Shown here: positions 1-5,403 of the stretch, in pieces | Layout of the letters: every line of letters starts with the position of its first letter | Position numbering within the stretch: the stretch's first letter is position 1 | Program-made: the position numbers and the translations under genes | Source: Acidobacteriota bacterium | GTDB lineage: Bacteria > Acidobacteriota > Terriglobia > Acidiferrales > UBA7541 | NCBI GenBank assembly: GCA_003153585.1 | Contig: PLZZ01000062.1 | Coordinates: forward strand, 2,067-9,883 | Reading direction: 5' to 3' | Length of the DNA: 7,817 nucleotides | The notes under the pieces: generated by a model | Seen by the model: the letters and a program-made list of their open reading frames with translations, nothing else | Database searches by the model: none | Told to the model about the DNA's origin: nothing

Positions 1-551
1 TGCGCGTCGCGCGCCACAATCATATTCAGTTCGCCGCTTTCGTTGGCCAAAAGCAGCACGCCGCGTTCTGTGCGCGTCACCTGAATCGCGGCATCCACGA
101 CCGCGGTCAGCACGTCCTCGAGCGAAAGTCCCGTGCCCAGAGTCCTTGCAACTTCAAGCAGAACGCCTAAATGATAAAGTTCGCGCGACCCGGCATGCGT
201 GGGCGCCGGGGCTTCCACACGCTCCACCAGCTCCTCAATCGTTGCTCCCTGCCCCAAAAAAGTCAGCTTGTAGGAATCGGGCATCCCAAAATCTATGGAG
301 TCTTTGGGCTGAAGCTCGTGGCGGAGAACTTTCTCGCCGTTGACGAAAGTCCCGTGGCGGCTGCCCATGTCTTCCAGCACCATGGTGCCGTTCACGGAAA
401 TAATCTGCGCCTGCTGACGGCTGATGCGGCTATCGCGAAGGGTCAGCTCGTTGCCCGCCTGGCGGCCGATCCGAAACGGCGTGGTTCCCACGGGCACTTC
501 ACGATGGGCTCCATTAGGTTCAATTACAACGAGTCGAGGTACACGTGGCAT
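1..551 (-). CDS. FHA-GAF signalling protein, N-terminal part (C-terminus outside window)
   Basis: Only the first 183 codons are inside the window. The reading frame starts at ATG 551-549, the first start codon after an in-frame stop; the Shine-Dalgarno sequence is poor. Residues 7-100 form a forkhead-associated domain, a phosphothreonine-peptide binding fold: FRIGR at 26-30, ISRQQAQI at 43-50 and MGSRHGTFVNG at 62-72. The usual SRxH histidine is Gln47. From about residue 124 a GAF domain begins (ELYHLGVLLEVARTLGTG, then TRTERGVLLL at 159-168), a small-molecule or protein sensing fold. No signal peptide or membrane segment is seen, so it should be cytoplasmic. The output domain is cut off. In known FHA-GAF proteins it may be a SpoIIE/PP2C phosphatase, a nucleotide cyclase or a sigma54 activator, and the window cannot decide. 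It follows the kinase genes on the same strand after 170 bp, so cotranscription is possible but unproven. Confidence 0.88.
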   Translation of the reverse strand, partial: MPRVPRLVVIEPNGAHREVPVGTTPFRIGRQAGNELTLRDSRISRQQAQIISVNGTMVLEDMGSRHGTFVNGEKVLRHELQPKDSIDFGMPDSYKLTFLGQGATIEELVERVEAPAPTHAGSRELYHLGVLLEVARTLGTGLSLEDVLTAVVDAAIQVTRTERGVLLLANESGELNMIVARDA

Positions 552-721
552 AGGTTTGGGCTTGCGCAGCCTAACCCGGAACGAATCGCGCCCAGGCGCA
601 ACTGGCAGTCATGGCACATGGTAGGTAAAGTCGGGGCCGAAGTAAATAGCGGACGACGCGAGTAGCGACAAAAGTTGCTGAGAAGTGAAAATGTGTTCCA
701 GAGCCCAAGGAAGGGTATTCG
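552..721. other. Intergenic region between DHp-only gene and FHA-GAF gene
   Basis: This 170-bp gap was read on the minus strand for leftovers of a histidine kinase ATPase domain that might have followed the DHp gene. No N-box, DxGxG or GLGL motif was found in any frame. A weak sigma70-like pair can be drawn (TTGTCG, 17 bp, TATTTA), but the -10 matches only three of six positions. No convincing terminator was found, so read-through from the kinase operon is possible. Confidence 0.4.
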
Positions 722-1381
722 CTAGGCAGACCGCAAAGGATGCGGCTGAGTCTGCAATGCATGGCTTAGCCGCCGAATTGTTTCCCGCAGACGCACGGCA
801 AGATCGACGATCGTCCGGAGACGCTGTGCGTCGGTGACGGACATGTGGTCGCCATGGGCTAAGACCAGCTCAGCATTGCCGAGTATGCCGGTCAATGGGT
901 TATTGATCTCGTGGCGAAAAATTTCTGCGACGTCGAATGGCAGTTCTCCCCAAAATTGCGCGCCGGGGATATCCGAGCGCTCCGCCCAGCGTGATCTGCG
1001 TTCCAGGAGGCTCGCAGCCAGTGGCAGGAAATCTCCGACCTGAGCCACGAACTCCACATCTCCTCCGGCGACCAGCTGGGAGATTTCTGTTTGCCGCTCT
1101 TGCGGTGCGAGCAGAATCACGGGAGCAACGTCGATCAATTGACGAAGTGTCTCCGCGGGTGGCAAATCTTCCAAGAGGTCGTCGGCCATCACAATTACGC
1201 GCGGAGCGCCGAGTTTCGTCTGCTCGTATACTCGCGCCAGTGTGGGGACAATTAGAACGGAACCCGGTTTCGCCGTGCGTTCCGCTGCGTCAAGAAAACG
1301 TCGCGCGAGATCAGGGTCAGCTATACCGAGCAGGACATCCGGTTTTCCACCATTCATTGCCACTCTTCCCGTCGGCCTCAT
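722..1381 (-). CDS. Pseudo-receiver plus DHp-only (HisKA) protein, no ATPase domain
   Basis: This is a 219-residue soluble protein. Residues 15-125 have the strand-helix rhythm of a response-regulator receiver, but each catalytic position looks lost: Ile20/Ala21 where the acidic pair belongs, Ala66 at the phosphoacceptor position, Ala92 for Thr/Ser and Gln114 for Lys. Residues 150-210 are a histidine kinase dimerisation/phosphoacceptor domain with the H-box FRHEINNPLTGILGNAELVL, putting the phosphorylatable histidine at 157. The protein ends 62 residues later, just after the second DHp helix, and has no N, G1, F or G2 ATP-binding boxes. It cannot phosphorylate itself alone; it may be a phosphotransfer partner, or a dimerisation decoy, for the kinase encoded next to it. 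Its ATG lies 5 bp past the kinase stop, with AGGA very close upstream, which suggests translational coupling. A second ATG at 1357-1355, with GGAAGAG upstream, is a possible true start (211 aa). Confidence 0.9.
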   Translation of the reverse strand: MRPTGRVAMNGGKPDVLLGIADPDLARRFLDAAERTAKPGSVLIVPTLARVYEQTKLGAPRVIVMADDLLEDLPPAETLRQLIDVAPVILLAPQERQTEISQLVAGGDVEFVAQVGDFLPLAASLLERRSRWAERSDIPGAQFWGELPFDVAEIFRHEINNPLTGILGNAELVLAHGDHMSVTDAQRLRTIVDLAVRLRETIRRLSHALQTQPHPLRSA

Positions 1382-1386
1382 GGTTC

Positions 1387-3396
1387 CTATTCACTTCCCA
1401 ATTCGGATCGGCTTTTCGTTGCGCCTGCGGAATACGACGTCTTTTCCGTCTGTCGAGTTTTTTGCAGTCTGCAATTAACCGCGAGCTTCAGTTCCTCCAC
1501 CAGAAACGGCTTCGAAAGGTAAGGGAGCTTGTTCGCTTCAAGAAATTCCAAAGTGCGTGGCGCCAAGGTATCGCCGGTGACGAAAATTATGCTTTGGTGC
1601 TCCGCACTCCCAGCCCGAACCAACGTGTCGTAAAATGCCGGACCGTCGAGACGCGGCATTCGAAGATCGCAAAGGACCAGGTCGTAGGTGCCGCGCGAGA
1701 GGCGTGTCAGACCCTCCTGGCTGTCAAGAACGGCTTCCACTTGGTGACCTTCTTCGCGCAGGACATCTACCATCAGCTGTGCGACGGTAGGCTCATCTTC
1801 GACCACCAGTATCCGCCCTCTTGTCGTATCGACTTCCCGCTCAGCCCTCCGGGACAGCTTCGACTCCGGATCTCTGGGTTGCACGGGAACTAGCGGCAGC
1901 TCCACCACAAATCGGGCGCCCACTCCGGATTGGTTTTCAAACGTAACTTCGCCGCCGTGTTGATGCACGATTCCATAAACGATTGAAAGTCCTAGCCCGG
2001 TGCCAACATCCGGCGGCTTGGTCGTAAAGAAGGGATCGAAAATCCGCGATCCGACTTCGGTGGGAATGCCCGGACCATCATCGGTGACTTCCAGGGAAAT
2101 TCGATTGCCTCCGATGCGATGCGTGCGGATCCAGACGTGGCCCTGTCCCCGGTCTTCGAGCAAAGCCTGTTCTGCGTTTGCCAACAGGTTTAACACAACT
2201 TGCTGAAGTTGATGCGGATCGGCCATGGTTTCCGGCAGGTTCGGGGCAAGGTCGCATTCGACAACGATATTCTCCACTCGCAGTTCGTAACTCCGCAACG
2301 CCAGTGTCCGCTCGACAATCTCGTTCAGATTCACGCGTATGCGCTCAGGTTTGTTCTCGCGCGCAAAGTAGAGCAAATTTTTCACGATCCTCCGAGCGCG
2401 CTCGGCTTCCTCAAACACTTTTCTAGCTTCTGAAAGTTGAGACGGCGTAAGGCCGTGCCCAAGCAGCAACTGTCCGTAACCCATTATCGTGGTCAGCGGA
2501 TTATTCAACTCGTGAGCAATTCCGGAAACCAACTGGCCCAGGGCCGCCATTTTTTCCGTTTGCAGCAGCTTCGACTGAATATCCCGTTCGCCGGTAACGT
2601 CGCTATACAGTTCCAGCCAGCCTATGCGCCGACCTTCGCTGTCGAGCACCGGCCGGGAAAACCGTTCGAGAACGCGGTTTGAAGGCCGCGTCATTTCGAG
2701 TTCGTCGTGCCGTGGCACTCCGTCTCCCGCGGCGAACATTTTCCATGGCGCTGAAAAAATGTCGGGGTCCCGGAATCGCTTCGCCACCAGGCTCTCCAGC
2801 TCTTCAAACCTCTCCAATTTTCGGAGTTGTAATATATCCAGCGAGAAATATTGAGCAAACCGGGCATTGGAGAATCGCAAGCGCCCGGTCGGATCAAAGA
2901 GCACGATGGCAACTTCTACGGCGTCCAGGACGCTCAAAATTTCAGCTTCCAACTGCCGCGCCTTTCTTTCGGCGCGCTGCACGAGAGATCCGTCTTCCAG
3001 ACAGAGCAACAAACTTTGGGAACCGGGCAGCGCAGCGCGCAGCGTGATCCTGATCGGAAATCCCGTCGTGAGCATTGCATCGCGCGTGGCTAAAGCGCTC
3101 GACGTGTCTGCCTGTGTGGTGAACTCGCTAAAATCCACCGTGGATGGCGTGGCGAAGAAATCCAGCAATCCTGCGTGTGAGGTACTTGAGTCTTTTAGGC
3201 GCAGAAGTTCGCGCGCTCGAAGATTAGCCTGCTGAATCAAGCCCTTTCGATCTACAACGATTAAGGCCTCTCCGCTGGAGTCAAACACGGCATTGAATCC
3301 GGAGTCCGCAACAAGCGGGAGCTGCGCCTGGGAGGAGTTCGAAGCGGTATGCGGATTGCTACGCGCATTTCCTGCCGTCCAGTCCGCGCTCTTCAT
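1387..3396 (-). CDS. Soluble hybrid sensor histidine kinase (PAS-PAS-HisKA-HATPase-REC)
   Basis: A 669-residue ATP-dependent autokinase. Two PAS-like sensor domains come first (about 33-140 and 152-265; the first contains FDSSGEALIVVDRKG). The DHp domain follows with IAHELNNPLTTIMGYGQLLL, phosphoacceptor His295. The HATPase domain is complete: N-box NLLANA with Asn403 and Asn407, G1 DDGPG at 439-443, F-box FDPFFTTK at 453-460, G2 GTGLGLSI at 465-472. The C-terminal receiver (about 527-643) keeps Glu533/Asp534, phosphoacceptor Asp577, Thr607 and Lys629. No membrane segment is visible, so signals are probably cytoplasmic or come through a partner. I chose the ATG at 3396 because GGTGA sits 7 bp upstream and the stop of the small upstream gene is 7 bp away; an in-frame TTG at 3420 would add eight residues. 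The cognate regulator is probably the NtrC-type protein encoded upstream. The native ligand cannot be predicted. Confidence 0.96.
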   Translation of the reverse strand: MKSADWTAGNARSNPHTASNSSQAQLPLVADSGFNAVFDSSGEALIVVDRKGLIQQANLRARELLRLKDSSTSHAGLLDFFATPSTVDFSEFTTQADTSSALATRDAMLTTGFPIRITLRAALPGSQSLLLCLEDGSLVQRAERKARQLEAEILSVLDAVEVAIVLFDPTGRLRFSNARFAQYFSLDILQLRKLERFEELESLVAKRFRDPDIFSAPWKMFAAGDGVPRHDELEMTRPSNRVLERFSRPVLDSEGRRIGWLELYSDVTGERDIQSKLLQTEKMAALGQLVSGIAHELNNPLTTIMGYGQLLLGHGLTPSQLSEARKVFEEAERARRIVKNLLYFARENKPERIRVNLNEIVERTLALRSYELRVENIVVECDLAPNLPETMADPHQLQQVVLNLLANAEQALLEDRGQGHVWIRTHRIGGNRISLEVTDDGPGIPTEVGSRIFDPFFTTKPPDVGTGLGLSIVYGIVHQHGGEVTFENQSGVGARFVVELPLVPVQPRDPESKLSRRAEREVDTTRGRILVVEDEPTVAQLMVDVLREEGHQVEAVLDSQEGLTRLSRGTYDLVLCDLRMPRLDGPAFYDTLVRAGSAEHQSIIFVTGDTLAPRTLEFLEANKLPYLSKPFLVEELKLAVNCRLQKTRQTEKTSYSAGATKSRSELGSE

Positions 3397-3403
3397 CGCG
3401 CCG

Positions 3404-3532
3404 TCACCAGCGCGCCTCAATAATCCAATAGCCGCAAAGAAGCGCTGCCCCCACCGTCAGGCCATAATCCACGACGCGGCGGGCCAACCCTCTCCAGACT
3501 AATCCCTTCCCTGCAGCCGATTCGATTCGCAT
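3404..3532 (-). CDS. Small single-pass membrane peptide, 42 aa, in front of the hybrid kinase
   Basis: An uninterrupted frame runs from ATG 3532-3530 to TGA 3406-3404 and is too short for most gene callers. The first 19 residues are basic (R2, K9, R14, R18, R19, against one acidic E4). They are followed by a hydrophobic stretch at about 20-38 containing YGLTVGAALLCGYWII, and the short tail EARW. By the positive-inside rule the N-terminus would be cytoplasmic. Its stop lies 7 bp before the kinase ATG, and the kinase ribosome-binding sequence GGTGA overlaps the stop, which is the layout of translational coupling. The Shine-Dalgarno in front of its own ATG is weak (GGA, 6 bp away). No family is recognised. 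A role anchoring or tuning the otherwise soluble kinase would fit the context but is inference; chance coding of a hydrophobic stretch is the alternative. Confidence 0.55.
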   Translation of the reverse strand: MRIESAAGKGLVWRGLARRVVDYGLTVGAALLCGYWIIEARW

Positions 3533-3543
3533 GCACAGTCCAT

Positions 3544-3559
3544 TGCATAAGCTTGACCA
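3544..3559 (-). promoter_or_regulatory. Possible sigma54 -24/-12 element before the small membrane gene and kinase
   Basis: The minus strand reads TGGTCAAGCTTATGCA. GG and GC are separated by 10 bp, the spacing required by sigma54, and the -12 half is ATGCA against TTGCA. The -24 half keeps only TGG of TGGCAC. If real, the transcript would start about at the ATG of the small gene, leaving almost no leader, which weakens the case. An AT-rich tract lies directly upstream. Confidence 0.2.
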
Positions 3560-3682
3560 TGTCAGGTAATTTTTATGTTATTTAGTTTCAGTGTGTTGGA
3601 AGTACTCACCTGGAGAAATTAGAAACGTTATTCCCGCTTCGAAACAAGCTCTCCCTCTGCAGGAATCCCGTCTCATTCAACA

Positions 3683-3711
3683 CGCAAGACAAATCGCAGT
3701 TCTATCTTGCG
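3683..3711 (-). terminator. Hairpin downstream of the NtrC-type regulator, terminator-like but without U-run
   Basis: The arms CGCAAGA (3683-3689) and TCTTGCG (3705-3711) are perfect inverted repeats around a 15-nt loop. They begin 13 bp after the regulator stop codon. The sequence following on the minus strand (TGTTGAATG) has no run of T, so this is not a classical intrinsic terminator. It could be a processing or stabilising stem, or an operator. Confidence 0.35.
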
Positions 3712-3724
3712 GCCGGAGGGTATT

Positions 3725-5125
3725 TCATAAACTCGTCTGGGCTTGGACCTCATACTGCTTCAATTTGCGATAGAGAGTGGTTTTGCCGATGCCCAGGAGA
3801 CGTGCGGCAGCCAGTTTATCGCCACCAGATTCACGGAGGGCGCGAAGAATCGCCCGCCGTTCGAGTTCTTCGAGCGGCAACAGTTCATCGTTCTGCGGCA
3901 AGCGTTCGCCGCTGGCGTGCTGAAGATTGGATGGAAGATCACCCACGTGCAGAATCGGGCCGGAGCCCAGCGCTATGGCTCGCTCGATGGCATTTTCAAG
4001 TTCCCGCACATTCCCGGGCCAGTCGTAGCCCATTAAACGCGCAACGGCATCTTCAGAAATTGTGCGAGTTTTGCCCTGGGCCTCGGAGTATTTTTCAAGG
4101 AAGGAATTCACCAGAATGGGAATATCACTCTTCCGTTCGCGCAAAGGCGGCAGCTTGATTTGAACGACGTTCAGCCGAAAATAAAGGTCCTGCCGGAAAC
4201 CACCCTGCCGAACTGCGGTCTCCAGATCGCGATTTGTCGCGGCGATGATCCGCACGGAAAGCGGAAGGCGGGCCGTCGAGCCCACCGGCCTGATTTCTTT
4301 CTCCTGCAACGCCCGCAGTAGTTTTGCCTGAAGGTCCACAGGAAGATCCCCAATTTCATCCAGAAACAGTGTTCCGTTATCCGCCACTTCCATTAATCCC
4401 GGCTTGGTCTGATGTGCGCCGGTAAAAGCCCCTTTCACATAGCCGAAGAGTTCCGCTTCGATCAATGTTGGCACCAACGCGGAGCAATCCACCGGGACGA
4501 ACGGCTTGGCCTTCCGCACTCCTGAAAAATGGATGGAGCGCGCCACCAACTCTTTGCCGGTTCCACTTTCACCCAAAATAAGCACCGGGTAGGTATGCTG
4601 GCTTACTTTTTCGATGAGCCGGTACACTCGCTGCATCTTGGGCGAAACGCCTATCAAACCCGCGAAGCCCGGCCGCGTCCGAAGCTGTTCCCTGAGTATG
4701 CGATTTTCCTGGTTCACCTCGAGCAAGCGGACTACCCGCTCCAGCTTGCTGCGTAATTCTGGGACATGGAAAGGCTTCGTCACATAGTCTGCAGCACCCA
4801 TGCGCGTAGCCTCGACGGCGCTCTCAATCGTCCCATACTGCGTCAACACCATCACCGCTGCCTGCGGATAGGTCTCCTTCACGCGCTTGAGCAATTCAAT
4901 TCCGCCCAGTTGGGGCACCCGCAAGTCTGTGATGACGATATCAACAGAGGATTGATCGAGAATATCGAGAGCTTGTTCGGTCGTAGAAGCCAATTTCGTG
5001 CGTAAACCGGATTCGCTCACGACGTCACGACAAAGATTTCTTGTTGTGTCTTCATCGTCTACAATCAATACCGTCACCGGCACAACCCTTTCGACTGCGA
5101 AACTCGCCTCGGTCCCACTCGCCAT
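3725..5125 (-). CDS. NtrC-family sigma54-dependent response regulator
   Basis: A 466-residue DNA-binding transcription activator that remodels sigma54 RNA polymerase when phosphorylated. The receiver domain (about 17-130) has Asp23/Asp24, phosphoacceptor Asp67, Thr95 and Lys117. The AAA+ domain (about 155-385) has Walker A GESGTGKE at 185-192, the sigma54-contacting loop GAFTGA at 232-237, Walker B GTLFLDEIGD at 251-260, the arginine region PPLRER at 326-331, and WPGNVRELEN at 369-378. A Fis-type helix-turn-helix closes the protein (about 420-460, LAAARLLGIGKTTLYRKL). Every functional motif is intact. The ATG at 5125 has AAGGA 8 bp upstream. It is the first gene of the signalling cluster, 192 bp before the small membrane gene and 328 bp before the kinase. 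The expected phosphodonor is that kinase, directly or through the DHp protein. Target promoters are unknown; self-regulation is possible. Confidence 0.97.
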   Translation of the reverse strand: MASGTEASFAVERVVPVTVLIVDDEDTTRNLCRDVVSESGLRTKLASTTEQALDILDQSSVDIVITDLRVPQLGGIELLKRVKETYPQAAVMVLTQYGTIESAVEATRMGAADYVTKPFHVPELRSKLERVVRLLEVNQENRILREQLRTRPGFAGLIGVSPKMQRVYRLIEKVSQHTYPVLILGESGTGKELVARSIHFSGVRKAKPFVPVDCSALVPTLIEAELFGYVKGAFTGAHQTKPGLMEVADNGTLFLDEIGDLPVDLQAKLLRALQEKEIRPVGSTARLPLSVRIIAATNRDLETAVRQGGFRQDLYFRLNVVQIKLPPLRERKSDIPILVNSFLEKYSEAQGKTRTISEDAVARLMGYDWPGNVRELENAIERAIALGSGPILHVGDLPSNLQHASGERLPQNDELLPLEELERRAILRALRESGGDKLAAARLLGIGKTTLYRKLKQYEVQAQTSL

Positions 5126-5161
5126 TGGTTAATTCCTTATCTGCAGATTAAATTCCGACTT

Positions 5162-5197
5162 GCTAATGCAAAATGCATACCGTTTAGGAACATTAGC
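5162..5197. repeat. Inverted repeat GCTAATG/CATTAGC bracketing the possible regulator promoter
   Basis: GCTAATG (5162-5168) and CATTAGC (5191-5197) are perfect 7-bp inverted arms 22 bp apart. Between and overlapping them is a 13-bp palindrome, ATGCA-AAA-TGCAT (5166-5178). The group lies 37-72 bp upstream of the regulator ATG, where an operator or leader structure would sit. Arms this short also arise by chance. Confidence 0.3.
5167..5182 (-). promoter_or_regulatory. Candidate sigma54 promoter upstream of the NtrC-type regulator
   Basis: The minus strand reads CGGTATGCATTTTGCA. GG and GC are 10 bp apart, and the -12 half TTTTGCA fits the sigma54 consensus fully. The -24 half is CGGTAT against TGGCAC, so only GG and A agree. 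A start about 12 bp further on would leave a leader of roughly 30 nt containing the AAGGA ribosome-binding site, a normal arrangement. It would fit self-activation by the regulator. Confidence 0.35.
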
Positions 5198-5403
5198 CGA
5201 GACGCTGAAACCAAAGGTCTTAGATAGCAAAAGGAATGGGTGCAGTGCGGAGTCTAGTGCCAATTTGGGAAGCTTAACAAGTCGTAATACTACGGAATCT
5301 GGGTAAGTGCTGACACCAGCATTATTTACACGTCATCCAAGATTGGGAACGGATAATGTCCAACGATTCCGAAAATGGCTTTGATCCACCATTGGTCTTA
5401 GAT

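Larger units (their letters stand above)
3533..3724. other. Intergenic region between NtrC-type regulator and small membrane gene
   Basis: On the minus strand this 192-bp gap holds, in order, a hairpin just after the regulator stop (3683-3711), a mixed-composition stretch, an AT-rich tract around 3565-3595, and a GG-N10-GC element at 3544-3559. The presence of a hairpin and a possible promoter suggests that the kinase genes may be transcribed partly independently of the regulator. No convincing gene lies inside. Confidence 0.5.
5126..5403. other. 278-bp regulatory gap between Asp-box gene and NtrC-type regulator
   Basis: No gene is visible. On the minus strand the start of the gap follows the Asp-box gene stop, and a weak stem (AATGG/CCATT, 5374-5378 and 5389-5393, then TTTT) may help termination. 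Further along are a short stem TGCTG-N4-CAGCA (5308-5321), a sigma70-like pair TTGTTA-18-TAGACT (5251-5280) with four of six matches in each half, and the sigma54-like element at 5167-5182. A near-identical 15-bp repeat occurs at 5211-5225 and 5389-5403. Confidence 0.5.

Noticed and set aside
251..265. Suspected frameshift between the FHA and GAF domains at a T/G homopolymer
   Set aside because: Counting again gives six T and four G on the minus strand, which keeps FHA and GAF in one continuous frame.
171..665. Plus-strand open frame of 164 codons
   Set aside because: It is antisense to the FHA-GAF frame, which carries recognised domains on the minus strand.
571..762. Minus-strand open frame of 63 codons between the DHp and FHA-GAF genes
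   Set aside because: It starts inside the DHp gene in another frame, has no domain, and ends in the leader of the FHA-GAF gene.
937..1893. Plus-strand open frame of 318 codons
   Set aside because: It lies opposite the DHp gene and the receiver end of the kinase, both of which have clear motifs. The translation shows no domain and is rich in Arg, Ser and Pro, as expected of an antisense shadow in GC-rich DNA.
3397..3420. TTG at 3420 as the kinase start
   Set aside because: It has no good ribosome-binding site and overlaps the small membrane gene. The ATG at 3396 has GGTGA at 7 bp and starts just past that gene's stop.
3578..3676. Minus-strand 32-codon frame before the small membrane gene
   Set aside because: It has no ribosome-binding site, no hydrophobic or repeated pattern, and no coupling to a neighbour. 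Unlike the 42-codon frame there is nothing but openness to support it.
5257..5263. Perfect TTGGCAC, like a sigma54 -24 half
   Set aside because: The GC that should follow is 11 bp after GG instead of 10, and no TTGC is present, so it is not a sigma54 promoter as read. It falls in the spacer of a sigma70-like pair.
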